Positions 50,123 to 58,746 of a stretch of 64,000 bases of DNA are shown piece after piece. The translations under genes and the position numbers were made by a program. The stretch's first letter is position 1; every line of letters starts with the position of its first letter. A model generated the notes under the pieces. The model worked only from the letters and a program-made list of their open reading frames with translations, ran no database searches and was not told the origin of the DNA. This DNA comes from Altererythrobacter sp. BO-6. Lineage in GTDB: Bacteria; Pseudomonadota; Alphaproteobacteria; Sphingomonadales; Sphingomonadaceae. The stretch is from positions 2,206,001 through 2,270,000 of the forward strand of contig NZ_CP049259.1 of assembly GCF_011047315.1 (NCBI RefSeq), in the 5' to 3' direction.

Positions 50123-51975
50123 ACCCCGTCCGCACTGTGGCGCTGGTGGGCAATCCCAATGCCGGCAAGAGCGCGCTGTTCAATGCGCTGACCGGCGCGC
50201 GCCAGAAGATCGCCAACTATCCGGGCGTGACGGTGGAGCGCAAGGCCGGGCGGCTGGTGCTGCCCTCGGGCGAGCCGGCTGAACTGATCGACCTGCCGGG
50301 CAGCTATGGCCTGGCCGAAACCTCCAGCCCGGACGAGGAAGTGACCCGTAAGGTCGTGCTCGGCGAATTCGCGGGCGAAGCGCAACCTGACGTGATCGTG
50401 GTGGTGCTCGACGCGGCCAATCTCGAACAGCATCTGGTGTTCGCGCAGGAAGTGATCGCTTTGGGCCGCCCAACGGTGGTCGCGCTCAACATGATCGACC
50501 TGGCCGAACGCGACGGATTGGTGATCGATCCCGAGGCGCTGGGCCATGCGCTGGGCGTGCCGGTGGTGCCGACAGTGGCGGTGCGGCGGCGCGGGCTTGA
50601 CCAGCTTGCCGCAGCCATCGGCGAAGCGAAGGTCACCGCGCCCGGGCATGAGGATGAACGCCGGATCGGGCACCTGTCGCTGCCCGAGCGGCGGCTGGCG
50701 GCGCGCAACATTGCCCGCGCCGCAATCATTTCCGAAAGCTCCGCGCACCGGCTCAACAGCCGGCTTGACCGGGTTTTGCTCCATCCGTGGATCGGGCCGG
50801 TCATCCTTTTCGGCCTGCTATTCGTGATCTTCCAGGCAGTGTTCGCCTGGGCCACGCCCTTTGCCGACGCGCTCGATGCGGGCGCGGGCGCGCTGGGCGA
50901 CATCGTGCGGGCGAACTTTGCCGAGAGCTTCCTGCGGGACCTCGTCACCGAAGGCGTGATCGCCGGGGTCGGCTCGGTGGTGGTGTTCCTGCCGCAGATC
51001 GTGATCCTGTTCTTCTTCATCCTTGTGATGGAGGCGTCGGGTTACATGGCGCGTGCCGCCTTCCTGATGGACCGGCTGATGGCCGGCGTGGGCCTCTCTG
51101 GCCGCAGCTTCATCCCGCTGCTCTCCAGCTTTGCCTGTGCCATTCCCGGCATCATGGCGACGCGCAGCATTGCCGATCCGAAGGACCGGCTGACCACGAT
51201 CCTGATCGCCCCGCTGATGACCTGTTCGGCGCGGCTGCCGGTCTATCTGGTGATCATCGGTGCGGTGATTCCCGATACAAGGGTAGCCCCGTTCATCGGG
51301 CTGCAGGGGCTGGTGCTGTTCGGGCTCTATGTCGCTGGCATCCTCGGCGCGATGGCGGCGGCGCTGCTGCTGCGGCGCACCGTGACCAAGGGCAAGGCGA
51401 GCGGCTTCATCATGGAACTGCCGCGTTACCAGTGGCCGATCCTGAAGGACCTGCTGATCGGATTGTGGCAGCGCGCCTTCGTGTTCCTGCGCCGCGCGGG
51501 CACGATCATCTTTGCCGCCACCGTGGTGCTGTGGCTGCTGCTGACCTTCCCCAAGGCCGATCCGGGCGAAAGCCAGGTCGATGCCAGCTTCGCCGGGCAG
51601 ATCGCCACCGCGATGCATCCCGCGTTCGAGCCGATCGGCTTCAACCGCGAGATGACGCTGGCGCTGGTGCCAGCGATGGCCGCGCGCGAAGTGGCGGTCT
51701 CCTCGCTGGCGACGACCTATGCGGTCGATTCGGAGAGCGAGGACCAGACGCTGGAGGCGCTGCGCGGCAAGGTTGCCGAGCTGTGGGGCCTGCCCACCGC
51801 GCTGGCGTTCCTGGCGTGGTTCGTGTTCGCGCCGCAGTGCATTTCCACGATCGCTGTCGCCCGGCGCGAGACAAACGGGTGGAAATGGCCCGCCTTCATG
51901 GTTGGGTATTTGTTCGCGCTCGCTTACACCTTCGCGGGAATCACTTACTGGGGCGCGGTAGCGCTGGGATTGTAG
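50119..51975 (+). CDS. feoB: Ferrous iron transporter B
   Basis: A 618-residue protein, somewhat shorter than E. coli FeoB (773). The N-terminal GTPase has G1 GNPNAGKS (11-18), the switch YPGVTVERK, G3 DLPGSYGL, and G4 NMIDLAE. The membrane domain has the gate motif FACAIPGIMATRSI and repeated Cys/Pro-rich spans. The frame is open upstream to 49924 but ATG 50119, coupled to feoA, is right. It imports Fe2+ with GTP hydrolysis. No feoC follows. Confidence 0.96.
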   Translation: MNPVRTVALVGNPNAGKSALFNALTGARQKIANYPGVTVERKAGRLVLPSGEPAELIDLPGSYGLAETSSPDEEVTRKVVLGEFAGEAQPDVIVVVLDAANLEQHLVFAQEVIALGRPTVVALNMIDLAERDGLVIDPEALGHALGVPVVPTVAVRRRGLDQLAAAIGEAKVTAPGHEDERRIGHLSLPERRLAARNIARAAIISESSAHRLNSRLDRVLLHPWIGPVILFGLLFVIFQAVFAWATPFADALDAGAGALGDIVRANFAESFLRDLVTEGVIAGVGSVVVFLPQIVILFFFILVMEASGYMARAAFLMDRLMAGVGLSGRSFIPLLSSFACAIPGIMATRSIADPKDRLTTILIAPLMTCSARLPVYLVIIGAVIPDTRVAPFIGLQGLVLFGLYVAGILGAMAAALLLRRTVTKGKASGFIMELPRYQWPILKDLLIGLWQRAFVFLRRAGTIIFAATVVLWLLLTFPKADPGESQVDASFAGQIATAMHPAFEPIGFNREMTLALVPAMAAREVAVSSLATTYAVDSESEDQTLEALRGKVAELWGLPTALAFLAWFVFAPQCISTIAVARRETNGWKWPAFMVGYLFALAYTFAGITYWGAVALGL

Positions 51976-51990
51976 CGAAGGAAAGAACAC

Positions 51991-52509
51991 ATGGCCGGGT
52001 CACTCAACAAGGTAATGCTCATCGGGAACCTGGGGGCCGATCCGGAAATCCGCAGCTTCCAGAACGGCGGCAAGGTCGCCAATCTGCGCATCGCCACCAG
52101 CGAGACGTGGAAGGACAAGAACACCGGCGAGCGGCAGGAACGGACCGAGTGGCACAACGTCGCGATCTTCTCTGAAGGTCTGGTCGGCGTGGTCGAGCGT
52201 TTTCTGAAGAAGGGCAGCAAGGTCTATATCGAGGGCCAGCTGCAGACCCGCAAATGGCAGGACCAGAACGGGCAGGACCGTTACACCACCGAAGTGGTGA
52301 TCCGCGGCATGAATGGCACGCTGACCATGCTTGACGGCGCGAGCGGCGGCGGTGGTGGCGGTGGCGGCTATGGCGGCGGCCAGCGTTCGGGCGGAGGTTA
52401 TGGCGGTGGCGGCCAGTCGAGCGGCGGCTTCGGCGGCGGCGGGCAGGGCGGCTCGTCGGGCGGCGGCGGCTCCAATTACGACGATCTCGACGACGATATT
52501 CCTTTCTGA
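51991..52509 (+). CDS. ssb: Single-stranded DNA-binding protein
   Basis: A 172-residue SSB: an OB fold ([36 protein letters not shown] and [12 protein letters not shown]) to about residue 110, a Gly-rich linker (about 113-160), and the acidic protein-interaction tip DDDIPF at the C-terminus. It protects single-stranded DNA in replication and repair. It follows feoB by 15 bp but is functionally unrelated. Confidence 0.96.
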   Translation: MAGSLNKVMLIGNLGADPEIRSFQNGGKVANLRIATSETWKDKNTGERQERTEWHNVAIFSEGLVGVVERFLKKGSKVYIEGQLQTRKWQDQNGQDRYTTEVVIRGMNGTLTMLDGASGGGGGGGGYGGGQRSGGGYGGGGQSSGGFGGGGQGGSSGGGGSNYDDLDDDIPF

Positions 52510-52559
52510 TCAAAAACATGCATAACCGGCGAACTCAACCTCTTCGGGAGTAGCCTGTC

Positions 52560-53666
52560 TTGTTCGAAATCCTGGTCGCAATTGCTGCTGCGGGCGATGT
52601 TCCCCTTCGACCGCCGATCTCAACCAGCCCCAACGGCGTTCAGTACGAGCAGCAATTCGTCGCTTGGGTCCCGGGTGAGCTAAACTGTGACGGCGCAGCG
52701 CAACCTGCGCCGCTCGTACTGCACCGGCCGATGGGCGTGCTCGCCTGGCGAACCCAGTCCGATGTTGCGCCGGTTACGCTGAGTTTCACGCTCGATGACA
52801 CCGGACGGCCGCTGTCGATTGCCCTGACTGAAGGCAACCAGCGCAACGCCCCGGTGCCAGACCTGATGCCCTCACTCGCTGCGAGCCGGTTCAAGTCTGT
52901 TGGCGCCCCGGTCAAGTGTTCGCTCACCTACACCCATCAAGCGGCCTCGCTCGCCGATGCTCCCTTGAGCGAATTGCTGCGGCGCGACGGCTATACCGCC
53001 ACCCGCCAATGGCCCAGGGAGCTGCGCGAGCGGGTCGCCACGGGTGATTGCCGGTCATCGCCCCGGCCCTTGCCGCTGATGCGGGTCTATCCCGATTTTC
53101 GCGCGGTTGCCGAAGAAGCCGGCACGCGCGGCTGGCTGACGCTCAGCTATGACATCGATCCCGCCGGAGTGCCGGAGAACCTGCGGATCGTTGCCAGTTC
53201 GGGCAATGCCGGGCTGGAACAGGAAGCGATGGCAGCGATCGCCAAGTCGCGCTTTCGCGATGGGCCGCGCACTGTATGCGTCGCGAGCTTTGGCAAGGGA
53301 GCGGAGATCATCGCCGCACCCGATGCGCCCGAAGAGGAAGATTTCGGCGCATCGCCCGCTGCCTGCGATGTCGACGATCGCTGGTCCGCGCCGCCGCGCC
53401 TCAGCTATCCGCCCGCCTACTTGCGGCGCGAAATCGAAGGCTGGGCGATCGTCCGCTATGATGTCGCGACCTGGGGTGAGATCGGCAATATCGAAGTGCT
53501 GGATTCGCAGCCGACCGAGGAATTCGGCAAATCCGCCTTCACCATGCTGCAAAGGGCCAAGTTCAAGCCGATGGAACAGGGTATCACCGGCTGCATCGAT
53601 CGTGTGTTCTACCGCATGAAGCGCAATACCTCCGATGCGGAGGAGGGCGAAAGCGACGAAGGTTAA
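52560..53666 (+). CDS. Protein with two TonB C-terminal-like domains
   Basis: A 368-residue protein. The start is a TTG at 52560 with GGGAG upstream. There is no strong N-terminal membrane span. Two TonB_C-type domains are visible: PDFRAVAEEAGTRGWLTLSYDIDPAGVPENLRIVASSGNAGLEQEAMAAIAKSRF near residues 180-235, and YPPAYLRREIEGWAIVRYDVATWGEIGNIEVLDSQPTEEFGKSAFTMLQRAKF near 280-335. The N-terminal third (Cys-containing) is unassigned. It may be a periplasmic protein of the energy-transducing family, but it lacks the Pro-rich linker of real TonB. Confidence 0.75.
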   Translation: MFEILVAIAAAGDVPLRPPISTSPNGVQYEQQFVAWVPGELNCDGAAQPAPLVLHRPMGVLAWRTQSDVAPVTLSFTLDDTGRPLSIALTEGNQRNAPVPDLMPSLAASRFKSVGAPVKCSLTYTHQAASLADAPLSELLRRDGYTATRQWPRELRERVATGDCRSSPRPLPLMRVYPDFRAVAEEAGTRGWLTLSYDIDPAGVPENLRIVASSGNAGLEQEAMAAIAKSRFRDGPRTVCVASFGKGAEIIAAPDAPEEEDFGASPAACDVDDRWSAPPRLSYPPAYLRREIEGWAIVRYDVATWGEIGNIEVLDSQPTEEFGKSAFTMLQRAKFKPMEQGITGCIDRVFYRMKRNTSDAEEGESDEG

Positions 53667-53792
53667 AGTCCGCTCAAGGCAACCGGCCTCGAAACGTTGG
53701 GCACTCGCTGTTCCGGCTCCTACTGTCGTCTTTGTAAACGCTTCGGATTGGTTATGATGCCGATTTGCGAATGAGCATTAAGGGGGGAAGCG

Positions 53793-54569
53793 GTGTTCCT
53801 TGAGCGATTTTGCGCGAAGTGGGATCGGTTGCCGGCCAGGCTGGCACGGCAGGACTGGCTGGCTGTCTTTGTCGAGCTTGTCGTTGTTGTTGCTGGTATC
53901 TTGATCGCGCTCGGTTTCGACCAATGGGCCGAAGAGCGAGCGGATCGACAACGAGAACGGCAATATCTTGCACGCCTGCACGACGATCTGGAGATTGAAT
54001 TATCGGGCGTTATCGCTGCGGAAGGATGGGCAGCCGCACGCCTTGATGCGGTGGAGAAGCTGGATAGCCTGATCAAAACTCCCGAGCGCGCCCGCAATGA
54101 CCCGGCAATGGTTCCATGGGCGATCGAAACTTCCACCTGGCGTTCGTTCCCGGCGGTAAGCGCTTTCGTCTACAGGGAGCTCCAAGATACTGGGCAGATG
54201 CGGCTGATCACTTCGTTCGAGCTGCGTCGGCAGCTGGCGGACCATTATGGGCAAATCGCCAATGATGCCCGTGTTGGGGAGGACCGTCTCGCAGAAGAGA
54301 GGTTCGACGCGGGTGCTGCCGGTTTGCTTTCAACTCAGGAATTGCTGGAATTCGAAGAGCTTGAGGGCGAGGTCCGCGAACTGAACGTTACACCGGACCG
54401 GGCGGAGGAATTGGCGCGTGCGCTTGCCGCGCGACCTGACGCAATCAGGGAAATTCCCAGTGTCGGCCAGCACCATCAGTTCAATCTTCGCGTATTGGGA
54501 GGAATGAAGGCGCGGATTGGCGAGCTTCAATCCTTGATCGAAAGCGAACAGAGGCGGCTTGGGGATTGA
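53793..54569 (+). CDS. Membrane-anchored hypothetical protein (DUF6090-like)
   Basis: A 258-residue protein. The N-terminal region has one span, AVFVELVVVVAGILIALGFDQWAEERADRQRERQYLARLHDDLE, the arrangement seen in DUF6090-type proteins. The rest is helical with Arg/Glu-rich stretches, and Trp-containing AIETSTWRSFPAVSAFVYRELQDTGQMRLI. The start is GTG at 53793. Function unknown. Confidence 0.65.
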   Translation: MFLERFCAKWDRLPARLARQDWLAVFVELVVVVAGILIALGFDQWAEERADRQRERQYLARLHDDLEIELSGVIAAEGWAAARLDAVEKLDSLIKTPERARNDPAMVPWAIETSTWRSFPAVSAFVYRELQDTGQMRLITSFELRRQLADHYGQIANDARVGEDRLAEERFDAGAAGLLSTQELLEFEELEGEVRELNVTPDRAEELARALAARPDAIREIPSVGQHHQFNLRVLGGMKARIGELQSLIESEQRRLGD

Positions 54570-54614
54570 AACGGTCTCGGCCCGTCAGGCCAATCCGGCC
54601 TCAAGCTGCTTTCG

Positions 54615-55154
54615 CTATTCTTTTTTCAACGCGCGCAGCGCCTCGGCCAGCGGGCCTGATGGCGCCTGGTCCTCGTCACTGCTGATCCCTTCCCGATTGC
54701 GCGCCGCATCGGCATTGGGCCCTTCCGCATAGGGGTCGATCGCAAGGCCGAGCGATTGCGCCACCGCTTCGCCCAGGTCGAAGGCGTCGCCTCTGAATTC
54801 GATCTCGTCGAGATCGTCTGCGGCCAGTTCGATTTCGATCTCGTCATCTTCGGACAGGGCCTGGCTGATAGTGCCCTCAGCCACAAACCGCAGGACCAGC
54901 GGCTCTTTGATCGAGGTTTCGAATTCTTCGCCCGAGATGGCGCAAAGCTGCGTGATCGCCGCATTCAGCCTGCCGGTCGCGCGCACGGCCTTGCCGTCCT
55001 GTTCCAGGTCAAGGTCAGCCGACAAGGCACGGATTTCCGGCAGCCCGAACCGCTGCGCCAGCGCGGCGCGCTCGGCTTCGGTCGCCTCGATGTGCAACCG
55101 GTCACCCGGCAGCGGCCGGACCTTGATCATGCGCGAGAATTCAGGTGCGCTCAT
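54615..55154 (-). CDS. YceD-family (DUF177) protein
   Basis: A 179-residue acidic protein: RPLPGDRLHIEATEAERAALAQRFGLPEIRALSADLDLEQDGKAVRATGRLNAAITQLCAISGEEF, then the acidic VLRFVAEGTISQAL and DDLDEIEFRGDAFDLGEAVAQSLGLAIDPYA. YceD proteins are linked to 23S rRNA accumulation and usually precede rpmF; here rpmF is not adjacent. It overlaps the chaperone gene by 4 bp. Confidence 0.88.
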   Translation of the reverse strand: MSAPEFSRMIKVRPLPGDRLHIEATEAERAALAQRFGLPEIRALSADLDLEQDGKAVRATGRLNAAITQLCAISGEEFETSIKEPLVLRFVAEGTISQALSEDDEIEIELAADDLDEIEFRGDAFDLGEAVAQSLGLAIDPYAEGPNADAARNREGISSDEDQAPSGPLAEALRALKKE

Positions 55155-55681
55155 TGGGCGGCTTCAGGCAGGCCGAAGCTGGCGGCGAGCAAAGCCTCGC
55201 CATCCAGCGTGGCAAGATGGTTGTGCAGCGCCTGCAGCTTGCTGGCGACGCAGGCGGGCGATCCGCCCTCGGCGAAGCTGACATTGCGCTCCACCGCCGC
55301 GCCGAGCTTTTCAGAGTCGCCAGCGAGCAGCGCCGGGCGATAGGCACCCATGCGCCCGCCGAGCACGCTCATCAGCCGGCCGATATGCTTGCCCACCACT
55401 ACGTCATTGATGCCGAATTCGCGCAGCTGGCCGTCCATATCCTCGACGAAGAATTCGCACAGCAGCGCGCTTTCGCGGTGCAGGTCGGCTGTTTCCAGCC
55501 GCACCGCCACCGTGCTGAGCACAGCGGTGATCATGTCGAACCGCCCGTCGACCTCGTCCGCGACCTTGCAGGCAGCATACCATGCGGGATCGCGGGCCAG
55601 TTCCACCACCTTGTGCCACAGCGGGCGCACGGCTTCGCGCGGATCAGGCTGGGTACCGAACAGCTTGGACAGGAATGACAT
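55151..55681 (-). CDS. Ubiquinol-cytochrome c chaperone (CBP3 family)
   Basis: A 176-residue helical protein of the CBP3/UQCC1 family: LWHKVVELARDPAWYAACKVADEVDGRFDMITAVLSTVAVRLE, ESALLCEFFVEDMDGQLREFGINDVVVGKHIGRLMSVLGGRMGAYRPALLAGD. In mitochondria CBP3 helps cytochrome b assembly; the alphaproteobacterial version is presumed to do the same for the bc1 complex. It is coupled to the yceD-like gene downstream. Confidence 0.9.
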   Translation of the reverse strand: MSFLSKLFGTQPDPREAVRPLWHKVVELARDPAWYAACKVADEVDGRFDMITAVLSTVAVRLETADLHRESALLCEFFVEDMDGQLREFGINDVVVGKHIGRLMSVLGGRMGAYRPALLAGDSEKLGAAVERNVSFAEGGSPACVASKLQALHNHLATLDGEALLAASFGLPEAAQ

Positions 55682-55862
55682 GGCGTATTGCGCTCCGCAT
55701 CGGCGGCGTTCAGCCGCAATTCAATCGAGTTTGCCCAGTGGCGGCAACACGCGGCGTTGCAAGCCGCGCGCCATCGCCCTAAGGCTCGTGGCCGACATAT
55801 AGGAAGGGTTGCTGCGCGGGCAATGCGCGAGGCACCCGAAACAAAGAAGGTTTGCGTTTCGC

Positions 55863-56330
55863 ATGGTTAGGACCAAAGCGTTCAAGATCGCACTGGTGGC
55901 TGCAATTGGATTGGGCCTGGCAGGCTGCAATTCGATCCGCGAATCGCGTGGCTATGTGACCGATGCCTTGCTGGTCGATGCGATCCAGCCCGGGCTCGAC
56001 AACCAGCGTTCGGTCGAACAGACGCTGGGCCGGCCAAGCTTTGCCAGCCAATATGGCCAGCCGACCTGGTACTATGTGTCCAGCGTGACTGGCCGCCGCC
56101 CCTTTGTCCGTCCGCGCATTGAGCAGCATTCGGTCCTCGCGGTGCGCTTCGACGACGCCGGCAATGTGATTTCGGCCGAGCGCAGCGGGATCGACCAGGT
56201 TGCGTTCTTCTCGCCCGATGGTGACAAGACCCCGACCCTGGGCCGCGAGCGCAGTTTCTTCGAAGACCTGTTCGGGAATATCGGGCAGGTTGGCGCTCCC
56301 GGCGCGGGAGGCGGGCCGGGCGGTCCGTAG
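55863..56330 (+). CDS. BamE (SmpA/OmlA)-like outer membrane lipoprotein
   Basis: A 155-residue protein with a lipobox (AAIGLGLAGCNSI; Cys22), then a BamE-like domain: LVDAIQPGLDNQRSVEQTLGRPSFASQYGQPTWYYVSS and VLAVRFDDAGNVISAERSG. BamE is a part of the beta-barrel assembly complex. ATG 55863 is used rather than the upstream in-frame ATG at 55809, which would break the signal sequence. It ends in a Gly/Pro-rich tail. Confidence 0.86.
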   Translation: MVRTKAFKIALVAAIGLGLAGCNSIRESRGYVTDALLVDAIQPGLDNQRSVEQTLGRPSFASQYGQPTWYYVSSVTGRRPFVRPRIEQHSVLAVRFDDAGNVISAERSGIDQVAFFSPDGDKTPTLGRERSFFEDLFGNIGQVGAPGAGGGPGGP

Positions 56331-56358
56331 CTTGACCGCGCGCCGCCGCTCCCCATAT
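56331..56358 (+). promoter_or_regulatory. Sigma-32-like heat-shock promoter for hslVU
   Basis: CTTGAC (56331-56336), a 14-bp spacer and CCCCATAT (56351-56358) match the heat-shock consensus CTTGAA-N14-CCCCATNT at all but one position. It lies directly after the bamE-like stop and 8 bp before the hslV start codon, so the transcript would be leaderless or nearly so. Confidence 0.7.
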
Positions 56359-56366
56359 CCCGCGGC

Positions 56367-56927
56367 ATGAGCACACAGAACGACAGCCACGGCCTGGTGC
56401 AGTGGCACGGCACCACCATCGTTGGCATCAAGCGCGCCGATCGCACCGTTATCGCGGGCGATGGCCAGGTTTCGATGGGCAATACGGTGATGAAGCCCAA
56501 TGCCCGCAAGGTGCGCCGGATCGGCGAAGGCGGCAGGGTCATTGCCGGTTTTGCCGGTGCGACCGCGGACGCGTTCACCCTGTTCGAACGGCTGGAAAAG
56601 AAGCTGGAGCAATATTCGGGGCAGTTGCTGCGCGCCGCGGTTGAGCTGGCCAAGGACTGGCGCACCGACAAATACCTGCGCAATCTCGAAGCGCTGATGA
56701 TCGTGGCAGACAAGGATGTGCTGCTGGTGCTGACCGGCAATGGCGATGTGCTGGAGCCTGAAGGCGGGATCACGGCGATCGGATCGGGCGGCAATTATGC
56801 GCTCGCGGCGGCCCGCGCACTGGCCGATTACGAAGACGATGCCGAGGTGATCGCCCGCAAGGCCATGCAGGTCGCGGCCGACATCTGCGTCTTCACCAAT
56901 GGCAATGTCACCCTTGAGAGCATCTGA
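56367..56927 (+). CDS. hslV: HslV protease subunit (ClpQ)
   Basis: A 186-residue peptidase. The catalytic Thr is in [26 protein letters not shown], so about 14 residues are a propeptide that must be removed, longer than in E. coli. Further landmarks are [32 protein letters not shown] and [13 protein letters not shown]. Twelve HslV subunits form the proteolytic core that HslU feeds. There is no Shine-Dalgarno before ATG 56367, consistent with a leaderless start from the heat-shock promoter. Confidence 0.97.
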   Translation: MSTQNDSHGLVQWHGTTIVGIKRADRTVIAGDGQVSMGNTVMKPNARKVRRIGEGGRVIAGFAGATADAFTLFERLEKKLEQYSGQLLRAAVELAKDWRTDKYLRNLEALMIVADKDVLLVLTGNGDVLEPEGGITAIGSGGNYALAAARALADYEDDAEVIARKAMQVAADICVFTNGNVTLESI

Positions 56928-56941
56928 GAAACACCCGCCCC

Positions 56942-58243
56942 ATGACTGAAGCACTCACTCCCAAGGCGATCGTCGCCGCGCTCGACGAGCACATCATCGG
57001 CCAGAAGGATGCCAAGCGCGCCGTGGCCGTGGCGCTGCGCAACCGCTGGCGCCGCCAAAGGCTGGGCCGCGAATTGCGCGACGAGGTAACGCCCAAGAAC
57101 ATCCTGATGATCGGGCCGACCGGGTGCGGCAAGACAGAGATCAGCCGCCGCCTGGCCAAGCTGGCCAATGCACCCTTCATCAAGGTCGAAGCGACCAAGT
57201 TCACCGAAGTCGGCTATGTCGGGCGCGACGTCGAACAGATCGCACGCGACCTGGCCGAAGAAGCGATCCGGCTTGAGAAAGAGCGCCGCCGCGAAGCCGT
57301 GCGCGAGGCGGCGAGCAAGGCGGCGATGGACCGGCTGCTCAACGCGCTGGTGGGCGAGAATGCGTCCGAAGCGACGCGCGAGGCTTTCCGCGAGCGGATC
57401 GTCCAGAACGCCATGAACGACGTCGAGGTTGAAATCGACGTGGTCGAAGCGCCGCAAATGCCTTTCGACATGGGCAATATGGGCGGCAATGTCGGCATGA
57501 TCGACCTGTCCGAAATGTTCGGCAAGGCGATGGGGCGCAAGCCGACCAAGCGGCGCAAGCTGAAGGTGCCCGATGCGTGGGACCGGCTGGTCGACGAAGA
57601 GGCCGAAAAGCGCATGGACCAGGACGATGTCGCCCGCGTCGCGCTGGAAAACGCTGAAACCAACGGGATCGTGTTCCTGGACGAGATCGACAAGATCGCG
57701 GTTTCCGACGTGCGCGGCGGCTCGGTTAGCCGCGAAGGCGTGCAGCGCGACCTGCTGCCGCTGATCGAAGGCACCACGGTCAGCACCAAATACGGGCCGA
57801 TGAAGACCGACCATGTGCTGTTCATCGCCAGCGGGGCATTCCACGTTGCCAAGCCATCCGACATGCTGCCCGAATTGCAGGGGCGCCTGCCGATCCGGGT
57901 CGAACTGCGGGCGCTGACCGAAGCGGACTTTGTGCGGATCCTGACCGAGACGCGCGCGAACCTGGTCGAACAGTATCGCGCGCTGCTCGGCACCGAAGAG
58001 GTCACGCTCGACATCACCGAGGATGCGATTGCCGAAGTCGCCAAGATTGCGGCGCAAGTGAACGAAAGCGTGGAGAATATCGGCGCGCGTCGCTTGCAGA
58101 CGGTGATGGAGCGGCTGCTCGAAGACATCAGCTTCGAGGCGGAGGAACATACTGGCGAAACCGTGACGATCGACGCAGGCTATGTCCGCGACCGGCTGGC
58201 CGACCTTGCCGGCGACAGCGACCTTTCGAAATACATCCTGTGA
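56942..58243 (+). CDS. hslU: HslU ATPase subunit (ClpY)
   Basis: A 433-residue AAA+ protein. Walker A GPTGCGKT is at residues 58-65, the pore-loop GYVGRDVEQ near 90, the intermediate domain with [15 protein letters not shown], Walker [13 protein letters not shown] near 240, and the C-terminal LSKYIL that docks into HslV. It unfolds substrates for HslV. It follows hslV by 14 bp. Confidence 0.97.
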   Translation: MTEALTPKAIVAALDEHIIGQKDAKRAVAVALRNRWRRQRLGRELRDEVTPKNILMIGPTGCGKTEISRRLAKLANAPFIKVEATKFTEVGYVGRDVEQIARDLAEEAIRLEKERRREAVREAASKAAMDRLLNALVGENASEATREAFRERIVQNAMNDVEVEIDVVEAPQMPFDMGNMGGNVGMIDLSEMFGKAMGRKPTKRRKLKVPDAWDRLVDEEAEKRMDQDDVARVALENAETNGIVFLDEIDKIAVSDVRGGSVSREGVQRDLLPLIEGTTVSTKYGPMKTDHVLFIASGAFHVAKPSDMLPELQGRLPIRVELRALTEADFVRILTETRANLVEQYRALLGTEEVTLDITEDAIAEVAKIAAQVNESVENIGARRLQTVMERLLEDISFEAEEHTGETVTIDAGYVRDRLADLAGDSDLSKYIL

Positions 58244-58647
58244 TGGAGCCGGTATCGGATCGGCATGAGATGGTGGCGCAGATGGCGCCGCGGCTCGATC
58301 CGGTGCACTATTGCTTCATGGTGGTCACGCCCTCCACCGTGCCGCAAGCGCTGGGCGCGGCTATCGGCACCTTCCGCGAAGACGAGGGCGTCACCGCGAT
58401 CGTGCCGGAGCCGCTCGCGCGCGAGCTGGGCGAGGAAGGGCCGGCGTTCGCGCGGATCACGCTGATGGTGCATTCCTCGCTGGAAGGCTTCGGGCTGACC
58501 GCGGCGGTTGCCAGTACGCTGGCCGAGCACGGCATCGCCTGCAACATGGTGGCGGCCTACCATCACGACCATGCCTTCGTCCCGGCAGCGGATGGCGAAC
58601 GGGCGCTGGCACTGCTTGAGGCGTTGAGCCAAGCCGCACGTCGATAG
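58243..58647 (+). CDS. ACT-domain protein
   Basis: A 134-residue protein with a C-terminal ACT/CASTOR-like domain: PAFARITLMVHSSLEGFGLTAAVASTLAEHGIACNMVAAYHHDHAFVPAADGERALALLEAL. ATG 58243 overlaps the hslU stop (TGATG). ACT domains bind amino acids and regulate enzymes; no enzyme domain is fused here. Ligand unknown. Confidence 0.82.
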   Translation: MEPVSDRHEMVAQMAPRLDPVHYCFMVVTPSTVPQALGAAIGTFREDEGVTAIVPEPLARELGEEGPAFARITLMVHSSLEGFGLTAAVASTLAEHGIACNMVAAYHHDHAFVPAADGERALALLEALSQAARR

Positions 58648-58746
58648 AACTCGGCACTTCACAGACTTTTTGTCCGATCCGATTGATTCGGAACGCTTCC
58701 TGCGGCCAAACCGTTGCATTGTGGAATTCGACAAACGGGGACGAAA

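Noticed and set aside
56828..58150. 440-residue open frame opposite hslU
   Set aside because: It is the antisense shadow of hslU in a high-GC gene; it has no domain motif and no ribosome binding site.
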